From Stromatinia cepivora (taxonomy: Eukaryota > Ascomycota > Leotiomycetes > Helotiales > Sclerotiniaceae), in contig RCTD01000009.1 in NCBI GenBank assembly GCA_014898415.1, positions 496,001 through 560,000 on the forward strand: a stretch of DNA of 64,000 nucleotides. The letters are read 5' to 3'. The position numbers and the translations under genes are program-made. Shown piece by piece: positions 45,055 through 58,638 of this stretch; the first letter of the stretch is position 1; each line of letters begins with the position of its first letter. The notes under the pieces were generated by a model. That model was not told the origin of the DNA. It saw only the letters and a program-made list of their open reading frames with translations, and did no database searches.

Positions 45055-47410
45055 TTTTGCCTGAGATATTTTTTGACTCGAGGACTATGGTTGATTAATT
45101 CTTCCTCGAGGATCAAAAATGGAAGGTAGAAAGAAATATTGATTTCTGAGGAGGTAGCCTGCCTTGATTTATTCCATCTTGCCGTGCGTAAGAGAACGAA
45201 GCAACGAGAAAGTCGATCGGTCGAAGGATTAGTTTCAATGTTTGTAAAAATATCAGTACATTAGTAGTAGTGTTTGTAAATAAACAAATAAATAATATTA
45301 ACTTCCAGCTTATTGTGTCTCTCAGAAACCAAGGCTCGATCGCTGTGAGTGTATGGATATTCCTTGACAGTGATCAAGCAATAAATGTAACGAATTAATT
45401 GAATTATATACGGTATTGGAACAAGCTTGATATAAGAAGGAAGTGAATGAAATGAAGATATAAAATCTTCCCTTGTAGAATGTAAAGAAGGAGAGTAAAT
45501 CTAAATCCTGTTTAATTTGCATATCTCACCCCCCAAAACAACACAAGAAGAAGCATCATCGAATACCGACTTGAATACCGACTTTTTTCAACTCACACCG
45601 GCCAGAGTAATGGGGAAAGCTAGCCTAGAAGGATCTCAACTTTTTTTTGATGCAACCATTCATGCACGTTATTGCCTCGTTTAGATGCACGTTGCCGATC
45701 AATTCTACCTAGCACCTAGCAATGGTATTCCAATCTCATCCAATCAAAGATCAACGCAAGAGAATGAATTGAGGTTATCTTAGATAAAGATTGAGGTAAA
45801 TAGAAAGTTTTCGTTCATATGAGGTGTCCTCGTGATGGAATGAAGATATACTATTTCAATTGTTTAGATAGGTAGGCATAAATGTGAATAGATGGATAGA
45901 TAGATATTCTCAATATATCCAAAGACCTAAATAAAATTGTTAGGTCTTTGTCTTTTACTCTCTCACCTATATTTTACAAGATATTATATTATCATTATGA
46001 TGCATTTGAGCTCATTTTAAAAAGTTGGTGGCTTTTGGGCTTTTAATATGAAAGGTCAGCTTACTTGTATGTATGATGAAAAAAGGCAGCTGTAAAAACT
46101 CGAATTCCATCAATGTCCATCTTTTCGCCTCCTAAGAAAAGTTCTGGCCCTTTCCGAAGGTTCCCTAGAAGAAAAAACCGGCATTGTTTCCATTTTAATA
46201 GATGATATTTTGTACCTCGTGCTATACTAGGTGTTCTTTGTGTCTCACGTTTCTAGTCTTTTCATAGGTAGATGGTCAAAATTGACGAGCACATTGATTG
46301 ATTTTCGCATGAGAGATTTGAAGAATCGGCATATCATCAGAGACATCCCATATGGAATCTGTCTTGCAGTTGCCTCTATTGGACAACGAGCAGATGGTCA
46401 ATGTCAAATGGTGTGGGCGATATGTGAAGGTGGGGGCAGAGAAAATTCCTTCGGTGGACTGACTGGCTTGATCATGACCTCACATCATCAATCAACAAAC
46501 AGACCGCCATTCTTCCCATGGTAGAGTAGCAGTGACTGACTATTTGTTCTGTAGATCTGACTCGCATACATTTCGTGGGCTTGGTAAAGTAATTCAAATT
46601 TCGCCCCATTCCCGCATTCGCATTCGAGATGTTAACCTTAATGAAGGGGATGAGTATTGATCGATAGACTCACCACTCACCACTCACCGACTCACCGACT
46701 CACCGCACAAACGCACAAACATCGTTGGAAGATTATGCTTATTAGGTAACCAATATTTCAAGCCACCAAGATAAACATCCACCTACAAACAACGGTGACC
46801 TGTGTAATGCAAACTTCTACGATGAAAAGAGAAAGATGTTTGATATCAAAAGCACGTTGTTGTGTGTTGGTTTATATCCCGATATCACAACACCAAAATT
46901 TACCTATGCATTCTAGACGCTGTGACTGACATCTATCATGCATCATTACATACAAGCCTACAGGTGAGTCCATTTTTATTTATATAGTGCCGGTATTATT
47001 CTGGTAATGTACCAGTGAAAAGCTTTGAGGCGTAAATTGAACGTGACAACAGGTGTATACCCCTCCTTGATGCAAGGCTGCTGATAAGTGATAATAGCCT
47101 TGCGCTAGAATCCCTGCTAGTTTTAAAAACTAAGCCCGATATAGAATCGGCCCCCTTCGGTTGTTCAGCGGCAGAAAAAAAAATTGAGGAGTTCCCATTT
47201 TCTGGAGAGAAAATCTGAAAAACTATTTGCACTTTCAATCTTTATATCTAAAAAGTCGTACGGACAAGAATTATACTCAATTACTTGACCTACAAACTGG
47301 CGAACTTGGATCACTAAAGCACTCCTCAATCTGCTTTGCAGCTTGTTGAAGGGCATTTCTTGAAGTCCTTGCGCAGATCTCAAAACCTTTTTTCAGCACC
47401 TTATATCACA
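45055..47410. other. Divergent intergenic region of YVC1 and URA2
   Basis: No convincing gene; the 97-codon frame at 46231 lacks protein-like support. Simple repeats include GATA near 45890-45905 and ACTCACC(A/G) units at about 46670-46706. Promoters of both flanking genes must lie here, but no specific element was identified. Confidence 0.5.
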
Positions 47411-50400
47411 ATGGCAGAATTAGTTTTCCCTCCAGTTGCCGCACCAATCCTCAATGGTACAGATGAAGGACTCATAAGTCTGGAATTGAAGGATGGCACA
47501 GTTTATCAAGGATACAGTTTTGGTGCGAGGAAGAGTGTTGCAGGAGAATTAGTCTTCCAAACAGGTATGGTGGGGTACCCAGAGTCAATAACTGACCCGT
47601 CATACCGTGGACAAATCTTGGTCATTACGTTCCCTTTAGTGGGTAATTATGGTGTACCATCCAGAGAAACAATGGACGAACTTCTCAAGGATCTGCCAGC
47701 ACATTTCGAGGCATCCGAGATCCATATTGCAGGTTTGATTACTGCTTCATACGCCGGTGAAGAGTTTTCTCACTTCCTCGCAACCTCCTCTTTGGGAACA
47801 TGGTTGAAGGAGCAAGGTGTTCCAGCAATCTATGGTGTTGACACCAGAGCATTGACCAAGAGAATACGAGAAGAAGGTAGCATGCTTGGACGAATGCTGT
47901 TACAAAAGGATACACTTACCAATGGAAATGGCAACATCTCTGCTTTATATTCAAAGGATTGGAGATCATCTTTCGAAGCGATTGAATGGGTGGACCCAAA
48001 TACCAAAAATCTTGTAGCAGATGGTGAGTCTCTACTTTGCTATAGCCCGAATGAAGGGCTAACATCATGCCTTAGTATCAATTCGCGAGCCAAAACTATA
48101 CAAACCTGATCCATCGAATGCTTTAAAACATCCTTCCGGTAGACCTATACGTGTGTTGTGTTTGGACGTTGGGTTGAAATATAACCAATTGCGCTGTCTT
48201 GTAAAACGTGGTGTGGAAGTTCTCGTTTGCCCGTGGGACCATGATTTCCCTGCCCTCGCCGGAAAGGATTATGATGGTTTATTTATTTCCAATGGTCCTG
48301 GTGATCCAGCCATGATGGAAAAGACTGTCAAGCACATTCAATCCGCTTTGAAGGAGAACCGAACACCAATTTTTGGTATCTGTCTTGGACATCAACTTCT
48401 TGCCAGAGCTGCTGGAGCTCAAACTGAAAAGATGAAGTTCGGAAACCGTGGACATAACATTCCATGTACCAATTTGTTGACTGGAAAATGTCACATTACT
48501 TCGCAAAATCATGGTTATGCTGTTCAAACCAGTTCCTTACCCTCGGATTGGGAGGAACTTTTCGTCAATGCAAACGACGGAAGTAACGAGGGTATCAGAC
48601 ATGTGAACAGACCATATTTCAGTGTTCAATTCCATCCAGAAAGTACTCCTGGTCCTAGGGACACTGAATTTTTGTTTGATGTCTTCATCAACACAATTGT
48701 CAAGACTCTCGATGACGAGAAGCTTCTTTCAGCGCCAGTTGCTTTCCCAGGTGGTGAAATAGCTGAAAACGAAAAGCTCACTCCAAAAGTTAACGTCAAG
48801 AAAGTCCTTGTTTTGGGAAGTGGTGGTCTCAGTATTGGTCAAGCAGGAGAATTCGATTACTCTGGAAGTCAAGCTATCAAAGCTCTTAAAGAGGAAGGGA
48901 TTTACACTATTTTGATCAATCCTAACATCGCTACAATTCAAACCTCCAAAGGATTGGCTGACAAGGTTTATTTCCTTCCTGTCACTGCTGAGTTTGTTCG
49001 CAAAGTCATTACTTATGAGAAACCTGATGCGATTTACGTCACATTTGGTGGTCAGACCGCTTTACAAGTTGGTATTCAACTCAAGGATGAATTTGAAGAG
49101 CTCGGGGGTAAGTAAAGTCGATTTCTCTACTTCGCATCCTCTTGGTCCAACCCTTCTTCGATATTTGAATCGCTTTGAATGTTCAAGCTGGTTGAATGTT
49201 CAAGCTGGTCTAAATGTCCAACTCTAGTGGATTTTGAATTTTTCAATCTCTCACCCGAACTTTTATAGAATAAACATTTACTAACTTCCTCGCAAGTGAC
49301 TGTGCTCGGGACCCCTATCAGCACTATCATCACCACGGAAGATCGTGAGTTGTTCGCTCGAAGTATGGAATCAATTGGTGAAAAATGCGCCAAGTCTGCT
49401 TCGGCCAACAATGTTGATGAAGCTATGCACGTTGTGAAGGATATTGGTTTCCCAGTTATAGTTCGTGCCGCATATGCCTTGGGAGGTCTTGGAAGTGGTT
49501 TCGCAGATAATGAGCAAGAACTACTTGACCTCTGTAACAAAGCTTTCGCCGCTAGCCCTCAGGTTTTGATCGAGCGAAGTATGAAGGGATGGAAGGAAAT
49601 TGAGTACGAGGTTGTCCGAGATTGTCGTGACAATTGTATCACGGTTTGTAATATGGAGAACTTTGATCCTTTGGGAATCCATACTGGAGACTCAATTGTT
49701 GTTGCTCCTTCACAAACATTATCCGATGAGGATTACAATATGTTGAGAACTACAGCTGTCAACGTTATCCGCCATCTTGGAGTTGTTGGAGAATGTAACA
49801 TTCAATACGCACTCAACCCTGACTCAAAGGAATACTGCATTATCGAGGTCAACGCTAGATTATCTAGATCTTCAGCACTTGCATCAAAGGCTACTGGGTA
49901 TCCATTGGCCTTCATTGCCGCAAAGCTTGGTCTTAACATTCCTCTCAATGAAATCAAGAACTCGGTCACTCAACAGACTTGTGCTTGTTTCGAACCATCT
50001 TTGGATTATGTTGTTGTCAAGATGCCACGTTGGGATTTGAAGAAATTCACTCGTGTTTCTACGCAACTTGGTTCATCAATGAAGAGTGTTGGTGAAGTTA
50101 TGAGTATTGGAAGAACTTTCGAAGAAGCCATCCAGAAAGCAATTCGTGCTATCGATTTCCACAATTTGGGTTTCAGTGCAACCAAGGCTTTGATGTCAAT
50201 CGATGATGAACTTCAAACGCCTTCCGATCAACGTCTGTTTGCCATTGCCAATGCTATGCAATCCGGTTACTCCGTCAACAAAATTTGGGAAATGACAAAG
50301 ATTGACAAATGGTTCTTGAACAAGCTCAAGGGTTTGAATGACTTCAGCAAACATACGTCGACCTTCACTACAAGCACCATCTCACATGACCAGATTAGAC

Positions 50401-53400
50401 AGGCTAAACAGCTTGGATTCTGCGACAGACAATTGGCTAAATTTTGGGATTCCACAGAACTTGCTGTGAGATTAATGAGAACTGAAGCCGGAATTCTCCC
50501 AGTCGTCAAGCAAATCGATACTGTTGCTGCTGAGTTCGAGGCTCATACCAATTATCTTTACATGACCTACAATGGATCCGAGAGCGATATCTCCTTTAAC
50601 GATCACGGTGTCATGGTCCTCGGTTCGGGAGTTTATAGAATTGGATCCTCTGTCGAGTTCGATTGGTGTTCTGTTCGTGCCATCCGAACCCTTCGCGAAT
50701 CTGGATTCAAGACTGTCATGGTCAATTATAATCCGGAGACCGTCAGTACTGATTATGATGAAGCCGATAGATTGTACTTTGAGAACATTAACCTCGAGAC
50801 TATTCTCGATATCTATGAATTGGAGTCTTCTAGTGGTGTTCTCATTGCTATGGGAGGGCAAACACCAAACAACATTGCCCTTCCACTTCATCGACAGAAC
50901 GTCAAGATTCTTGGAACATCACCTGAGATGATTGATACTGCCGAGAATCGTTTCAAGTTCTCTCGTATGCTTGATGGCATTCATGTTGATCAACCAACAT
51001 GGAAAGAATTGACTAGTTTCGAGGATGCAAAGACATTCTGCAACAAGGTCTCTTACCCAGTCTTAGGTTCGTACTCGGTTCAAAATTTTATTTGCTTTCA
51101 CATCCAATTCAGTTCGCGATCCATAACCACTTTTCCTCTTTTTCAAATGTATCCTTTCTATTTCCTAACTCAGCCTTGATTCCTCGTTTTCCTCCTCATT
51201 TCCTCCAAATATTTTATCATATACAATACTGACTTCCGGATCTTCAAACAGTGAGACCGTCTTATGTACTTTCAGGTGCAGCTATGAATACTGTGTACTC
51301 TGAACCAGATCTTGAAGCCTACCTTGCTCAAGCTGTTGAGGTTTCAAGAGATCATCCAGTCGTCATCACCAAGTATATTGAAAACGCAAAGGAAATTGAG
51401 ATGGACGCTGTTGCAAAGGATGGTGTCATGGTTGGTCACTTTATCTCTGAGCATGTCGAAAATGCTGGTGTGCATTCTGGTGATGCGACTTTGATTTTAC
51501 CACCTCAAGATCTCGATCCTACCACAATCAAGAGAATTGAAGAAGCTACTCGCTTGATCGGTAAAGCCCTCAACATCACCGGTCCTTACAACATTCAATT
51601 CATCGCCAAGGATAATGATATCAAGGTCATCGAGTGTAATGTTCGAGCATCTAGATCAACCCCATTCGTTTCAAAGGTCATGGGTGTTGATCTTATTGAG
51701 ATGGCTACCAAAGCTATCATGGGTGTACCATTCATGCCTTACCCACAAACCGAATTACCTTCAGGTTGTGTCGGTGTGAAGGTACCTCAATTCAGTTTCT
51801 CTCGACTTTCTGGTGCCGACCCTGTCCTTGGTGTTGAGATGGCTTCCACTGGAGAAGTTGCTTGTTTCGGGCGTGATAAGTACGAGGCTTATATTAAGGC
51901 ATTGATCTCTACTGGATTCAAGCTCCCAAACCGCAACATTCTTCTTTCTATTGGTTCATTCAAGGACAAGAAAGAAATGCTTCCATCGGTTGTCAAGCTT
52001 CAGAAGATGGGATACAAACTCTTTGCTACAGCTGGTACCGCGGATTTCTTGCAAGAGCATGATGTTCCAGTTCAATACCTCGAAATTCTCGGAAAGGGTG
52101 AGGATGATCAAAAGTCTGAATACTCTCTGACCCAACATCTTGCCAACAATATGATCGATCTTTATATCAATCTTCCCTCTAGCAACAGATATAGAAGGCC
52201 TGCCAACTATATGAGTAAGGGTTACCAAACTAGACGTATGGCTGTTGACTACCAAACTCCTTTGGTCACCAACGTCAAGAACGCCAAGATCCTTATCGAA
52301 GCCATCGCAAGACATTATGATATGGAAATCAGTGGCTTTGATGCTCAAACCAGTCACAGAACTATTATCCTTCCTGGTCTCATTAACATTGCCGCTTTCG
52401 TTCCTGGCATTACTACCCGTGGTAGCCGTGATTTCCAAACTGTTACCAAAGCATCCATCGCATCTGGTTTCAGTATGATTCGTGTTATGCCACTTGGTCT
52501 TGATGGATCGGTTACCGATGCTAGAGCATTAAAGGCAGCTCAACTTAACAGCAAGCTTGGTTCATCATGCGATTACAATTTCTCTGTTGCCGCAACTTCT
52601 TCTAACGCCGATCAAATTAGTCAAGTTACTGGTGAAGTTGGTTCCCTCTTCATTCCTTTCAACCACTTATCCGATAATATCAGCAAGGTACCTGCTGTTA
52701 CTGCTCATTTTGAATCATGGCCATCATTCAAGCCAATCATTACCGATGCAAAGATGACCGACCTTGCATCAATCCTTCTTCTTGCAAGTCTCCATAGCCG
52801 AAAAATTCATATCACCAACGTCACTACTAAGGATGATATTGGATTAATTGCATTGGCTAAGGAGAAGGGTCTTCAAGTCACTTGTGATGTTGCAGTTTAC
52901 GCTCTTTTCTTTAGCCAGGATGAGTTCTCTGGAGCTTCTTTCCTTCCAACTGCTAGAGATCAGAAGGCATTGTGGGAACACATGCATATTATTGATGTCT
53001 TTTCCATTGGTAGCATACCATATCAACTAGCAACTTTTGCCAAGGCAGAGGCAAACGCGGCTGTTGGTATTGCTGATACTTTACCTCTATTGTTCTCAGC
53101 TGTTGCAGATGGTAAACTCACAGTCGATGATATTAAGGCTCGTCTCCATGATAATCCCAAGGAGATTTTCGAAATTCACGATCAAGTCGGAGCTTCTGTA
53201 GAGATTGAAATTGATCGACCATACACTGTCAAGCCTGGGGCAGTTTGGTCCCCACTTGTTGGAAAGCTTACAAGAGGAGCTGTTCAAAGAGTCATCTTCC
53301 AAGATAAGACTGCTTGTCTAGATGGTTTACCAACTCAAGATGCTGTTGATGGTAAAGATATGTCATCGCATCTTATTGATTTACATACCACAGTACCACA

Positions 53401-54631
53401 ATCACCACCCGTCAAAGCTCATCCTGGATCTCCAGGCTTTGGACCTAGACCTGATAGTTCTCACGGTTTGAGAAAGTTTTCTGCATTTGGTAGTACTCCA
53501 TCCTCAGCTATGCGACCCCCAACTCGTTCAAGGTTCTTGGATGGTGTTGTCAATCAAGCACAACAACTTCGTTCTCCAGTTCATGAAGATATGGTATCTC
53601 CATTGTATCCTCAGCCAACGATGGCACCGTCTCTACAAACTCTCCTCGGTCAATCACCATTCAAGAATCAACACGTTCTTTCGGTCAATCAATTCTCCCG
53701 TCAAGATCTTCATCTACTTTTCTCTGTTGCTCAAGAAATGAGATTAGGTGTTCAACGTGAAGGTGTTCTTTCTATCCTCAAAGGGCGTCTCCTTTGCACC
53801 ATGTTTTATGAACCATCTACTCGTACATCTGCATCATTTGATGCCGCCATGCAAAGATTGGGAGGACGAACGGTTGCAATTGCTACTTCTCACTCTTCCA
53901 CCGTTAAGGGCGAATCTCTAGCAGATTCCATTCGTACTCTTGGTTGTTATGGAGATGCTATTGTTCTCCGTCACCCTGAGGAGAGTAGTGCTGCAACAGC
54001 TGCCAAATTTTCACCTGTTCCAATTATCAACGGAGGTAATGGAAGCAAGGAACATCCTACTCAAGCATTCTTAGATTTGTTCACAATTCGAGAAGAATTG
54101 GGTACAGTCGGTGGTCTTACCATTACCTTTACAGGTGATCTTCGATATGGTCGCACCGTTCACTCTCTCGTCAAGCTTCTTCAACATTATGATGTTCACA
54201 TTCAACTTGTTTCCCCACAAGCTCTATCCCTTCCAGAAGATATCTTGGCACTAATCAAATCCAAGCCTGGTCAATTACTTTCAGTCTCTACCGAATTGAC
54301 CCCTGAGATTATTGCTCGATCTGATGTTCTTTACTGTACTCGTGTACAAAAGGAACGATTTGCCGATTTGCAAGAATACGAAAGATTGAAGGATAGTTTC
54401 ATCATTGATAACAAGACATTGAGAAATGCTAAGAGTTCAATGATTGTTATGCATCCATTACCAAGAAATGCCGAGATTGGAGAGGAAGTGGATTTCGATC
54501 AAAGAGCTGCATACTTCAGACAGGTACGTTACCCCTTTCCCCTAATGATTCAATCCTCACTAATTATTTTTTAGATGAGATATGGCCTTTACTGTCGCAT
54601 GGCATTGTTGGCCTTGGTATTAGCGCCATAG
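47411..54631 (+). CDS. URA2: Multifunctional carbamoyl-phosphate synthase / aspartate transcarbamoylase
   Basis: Makes carbamoyl phosphate from glutamine, bicarbonate and ATP and condenses it with aspartate, the first steps of pyrimidine synthesis. Five exons (47411-48023, 48076-49107, 49297-51066, 51252-54523, 54575-54631; introns 52, 189, 185 and 51 nt) give 2247 residues, the normal size. Order: glutaminase (about 10-400, nucleophile Cys307 in FGICLGHQ), two CPSase halves (from about 445 with [18 protein letters not shown], and from about 985 with [17 protein letters not shown]), regulatory MGS-like domain (about 1365), dihydroorotase-like domain (about 1505-1830), linker, and ATCase (about 1940-2247: [52 protein letters not shown]). 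The dihydroorotase-like part reads DAQTSHRT where active enzymes have the metal-binding H-x-H, so it is inactive, as in yeast URA2; a separate dihydroorotase is needed. UTP feedback through the MGS domain is the known regulation. The last exon adds only [18 protein letters not shown]. Confidence 0.96.
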
Positions 54632-56202
54632 ATTTGATCTTATACATCTTTTATGATCTAGATTAAAGACATGGCGTTGTATACAAATAGGGGGGAGGAA
54701 AAGTCGATTTTTATTTTTTTGGTTATATGATTATGAGTAAATGCATTAGATACGCGTAGACATTCTTTTTATGATTTGTAGAAATGGTCTCTTTTAATAA
54801 TTTTGATGTATGTATATTTATTGGAGTGATGGGTATATTTTACGTATCGTATGCATGTATTTATCGGGGTTGGGTTTTGTATATTATAATGTATGTATGT
54901 GTTGGATGTATAGCGTATATGTATGTATTGTATGTATGTATATTTAGTTTTTAGATGGATTTTTAGATTTAATTTGTATTATCTAGGTATTAATTTAATT
55001 TTAATGGTATTCTTCTTTTGATCATTACTTGGGTATGGGAATGGTGTTTGTATATATATCGATTTCTTGGAGATTGAGGTAGAGAATGGGATTGAGAATG
55101 GGGATTGGAATTACTGATAATCATAGCACTAGAGGAGTTGAGTTTGAACTTTGAACTTCAATACTAGAGGGATTTTACTGCGCTGACTCATTTTATTTAT
55201 TTATTCATTATCTCATGGTCTCTCTTCTACGGATAGAAGAAAGGATATAGGGGATATGAGGGTTATGAGGGTTATGAGAAAATCAAACATCAAACAAATA
55301 TCTTGTATAATATATATATATTCATGGGTAAAGAAAGGTAAATCAATCAAATGTCTTATCTACTGCGGATTTTTGATGCTGTGAAGTATGAATGGGTTGA
55401 AGGGATTTATTGTAGGGTTAGTTGTAGGTATGTATGTATGTATGTATGTATGTATGTATGTATGTATGTATGTATGTATGTATGTATGTATGTATGTATG
55501 TATGTATGTATGTATGTATGTATGTATGTATGTATGTATTGATTGATTGATTGATTGATTCATGTTTATGAGATGAGTTGATTGGGGTTTGGAATTGCTT
55601 TGGGGGTGTTTGGAGGTGTTGATCATATCGGAGGGGGCAGCTGTTATGAAATCGTTGAATTCATGATATGAATATTAGATTTAAGTACCGGTACAGAACA
55701 CAAAGTTTCTTTTTCTTCTTGTGAACTCATGATAAGATATTAGATAGATGAACTGATAGCGGTATCTTTCTTTCATATCGATTGAATCTCCTCCATTTGT
55801 TCGGAATTGCAGGATCGTGGATTGTTGTGGTGCTGAATGTCAAGCTTGTTATGCCGGTAGATGCGAAGGTGACATCGTGGGAACGTCAAATGTCTGTGAG
55901 ATTGGAAGTACGGCGAGGGTAATATTATTATCTCTTTATAGAAGTCGGTGAGTCTGTATATGCTGGGAGTAGAGGTGTATATTGTTGAATTAAATTAATA
56001 CTCCGTAAAGAACTAACGCATATATACATAAAACATTAGGACATGAGAGATTTATAAGAGATGTAATCTTATTAGAACCACAAAGAATAGCTATTAAAAC
56101 GAAGCGAAAGAGCACTAAATTGGATAAACATATATCATTTTTATGTGTTCATTGAATAATTTCTGATAGGTCCTGTCTAACAACCAAAGCGGCGTCACAT
56201 TA
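54632..56202. other. 3' region of URA2 and repeat-rich intergenic DNA
   Basis: AT-rich, with GTAT-type runs in 54805-54950, a large tetranucleotide microsatellite (listed separately), and GGTTATGAG repeats near 55260-55278. No gene seen. Confidence 0.6.
55429..55561. repeat. Perfect TATG microsatellite followed by GATT repeats
   Basis: About 27 uninterrupted TATG units (55429-55538) run into five to six ATTG/GATT units (to about 55561). The long frames that cross it only encode a four-residue periodic peptide and are not genes. The purity suggests high instability. Confidence 0.95.
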
Positions 56203-56962
56203 ACCGATTTCCCTACATCGTGCACGACCCTACATCTTGCACGCCCCTCATATTCCTACTACGATCACTTCAAAATTCGATATTAATTATAAATTATAAG
56301 ATATAAAACTACAATTCTTTTTGAGCAATAAAAAGATATAATATTATCCTATAGAATTAAAAAACCTTTATATTTTCAATTTCGACAAAACCTTGATACA
56401 TTATTCGGCCTTTGAATACAATACCCCTTCTCCTCTTTCCATTACTGATTTATCAATCTCTACAACATCGTAATTCTTTATAACTTCTTAAGATATTAGA
56501 TTTATAATAAAAAAATGTTTTTGAATCATTTGTACTCTTTTAATAAAAGATATTAATAATTTCTAAACTCTTTTCACCCCCTTTTTAATATCATATACAA
56601 TTTGACGATCGATTTCCCTTTGTACTACCCTCTCTTTAATTGTTTTATTTTTTTATTCCTTTTCAATTTTCTTTTCGGCTTTTTTTTGCTTCTTAATTTC
56701 CTTTTTCTATTTAACAATTAATACTTTCATCGATTGGTAGATTCTAGTTCTTTCGATTTGCAAAGAAGAATATAAAAAAGCACCTCTACCCTTCTCCCCT
56801 ATTAAATTTAAACATTTAAAACAGATTCTTTTTTTTTTTCGATTTTCAAAGTTTCTTCTAGATCTTTTGTTTTATATAATTGGATATTAGCATTAGTTGC
56901 ATATATAAATATAGCTTTAAAAAACTTCTGAATAATATCAGGATCCTATTTGAAGCGAAACT

Positions 56963-57112
56963 TGTCACGAGATACACGTGATCGCGTACGATCGGGTTAG
57001 TACAATACTAAGCTCCGAGCCGATCATATATATAGCTTCGTAGTACATTTTTTTTAGCTCTATAGCTTTTAATTCTAAGGTTGATCTCTAAACGCTCATT
57101 AGATTTATTACA
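56963..57112 (+). repeat. 5' LTR
   Basis: Begins TGTCACGAGATAC and ends TTTATTACA. It differs from the 3' LTR at 19 of 150 positions by my reading, all of them transitions. Confidence 0.9.
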
Positions 57113-57351
57113 TTATTAAAAGTTCTTCTAGATAAGAAATAGAATAATATTTGTATATATTTATACACACTCCGCTTGCTTTTATTTAGATATATCGTTC
57201 ATGCTTTTTCGCTTGTATACAGATCTTCTTGATATTATTCAAAGATATTATCTTTTTTCTTATCCTTAATTTCTAAGTTATAAATTACGATTCGATAAAC
57301 CTCGTAATTACAAAACTTCGTAACGAAGTGACTCGTTAACGGAATGAAATC

Positions 57352-57960
57352 TTGTTTCTATACTCCCTAATTTTCGAATACATTTTTGCTGTTCATACTC
57401 CTTTTCATCCGAAACCCTCTCTCTCTGATCCTGAAAAGTTTAATGGTAACTCTCAAAAGTTCGATATCTGGCTTCCTTCGATTCAAACGAAACTACAAAT
57501 AGATAACGCTACGATCGGCAACTCTACAGTTCAATTTTACTATATTTATCTTAATCTCGAATCTTATGTACAAGCTATAATACTACCTCAACTTTCTTCT
57601 CTTGATCAAAACATTCCCTTAAATTATATAACGATCCTGGATCAATTTATACATGTTTATAATAATCCGAATAAAGTTCAAAAAGCTGAAGACAAGCTAT
57701 TTATTCTCAAACAAGGAATCGATTCTTTATATATCTATATTGCAAAATTCGAAAGGACTCTTTACGAAGCCAAAGGTCAGAATTGACCTGATTCAAATAA
57801 AATCTTAATCTTTCGCAATAGACTCAATATTATTTTTAGAAATCGTCTTTCTTAATAACTTTCTCTTTCCCATTCTTATCCCGATTTTGTTCAAATCATG
57901 TAACAATTAGCTGTTCGTACAGTGAATGGATTCTCTGTATCATTCTATTCTAATGAATCT
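57352..57960 (+). pseudogene. Gag-like remnant of the LTR element
   Basis: The frame holds a retrotransposon-gag-like stretch: LSDPEKFNGNSQKFDIWLPS, a middle with YYIYLNLESYVQA, then PNKVQKAEDKLFILKQGIDS and YIAKFERTLYEAKGQN, the pattern of fungal Ty3-type gag domains. A TGA follows at 57784-57786 where the family usually has tryptophan, and the frame continues PDSNKILIFRNRL with more stops. The AT-rich codons and stop positions fit RIP decay. Confidence 0.8.
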
Positions 57961-58488
57961 AAAGTCCTATATATATTGCAGAATCCATTCCATTTTCGGA
58001 ATTATGATTTAATGGATATTAACAACCTTAATATCATTAATACCCTTAATCCTTTTGATGTTTAATCGGATAAGCTTGATTGTATTTTGATTCTACTCTG
58101 TATACGAATACCCGAATTTTCTTTTTCTAAAAGAACTCTTTTATGTAAACAAAATAAATGTGTATAATGTGGAAGTAACTTTTATTGGATACAAATTTAT
58201 CCGTTAAACCCGTATCAAGGAATCCGAGATCGATAAAAGCTTATTCTAGTTATTATATTAACTATTAAGCCCGAAAATAATGATAATAAGGATCTAGAAA
58301 AGATGATCAATAACCGATATTTTGAAGATCGCTTAAAGGAGGTATATAGTATAGTGGATATATATTCGTTAACTATAATGCAATTCGTATATCAGGAATT
58401 TTTATCAAAAGAAGATTAATGATCATTTTGTACTTAAATCATTTATTTAAAATGAATTCGAGGCGAACTCTTTAGAAGGAAAGGGTAG

Positions 58489-58638
58489 TGTTACGAAATA
58501 TATGTGATCGTATACGATCGGGTTAGTACAGTACTAAGCTCCGAGTCGATCATATATATAGCTTCGTAGCACACTCTCTTTAGCTCTGTAGCTTTTAATT
58601 CTAAGGTTGATCTCTAAACGCTCGTTGGGTTCGTCACA
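58489..58638 (+). repeat. 3' LTR
   Basis: Begins TGTTACGAAATAT and ends TTCGTCACA; same length as the 5' LTR, no gaps needed to align them. Confidence 0.9.

Larger units (their letters stand above)
56963..58638 (+). mobile_element. Non-autonomous LTR retrotransposon with 150-bp LTRs
   Basis: Two direct 150-bp LTRs (56963-57112, 58489-58638), both TGT...ACA, are flanked by a perfect 5-bp target duplication AAACT (56958-56962 and 58639-58643). A purine-rich tract AGAAGGAAAGGG ends just before the 3' LTR, as expected for plus-strand priming. The 1376-bp interior codes only for a gag-like remnant and has no protease, reverse transcriptase or integrase, so the element is 1676 bp long and depended on helper elements. 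It sits inside the transposase of the older pogo element. Confidence 0.92.

Noticed and set aside
55351..55626. Frames coding periodic CMYV / IHTY peptides
   Set aside because: Product of the TATG microsatellite read in different frames.
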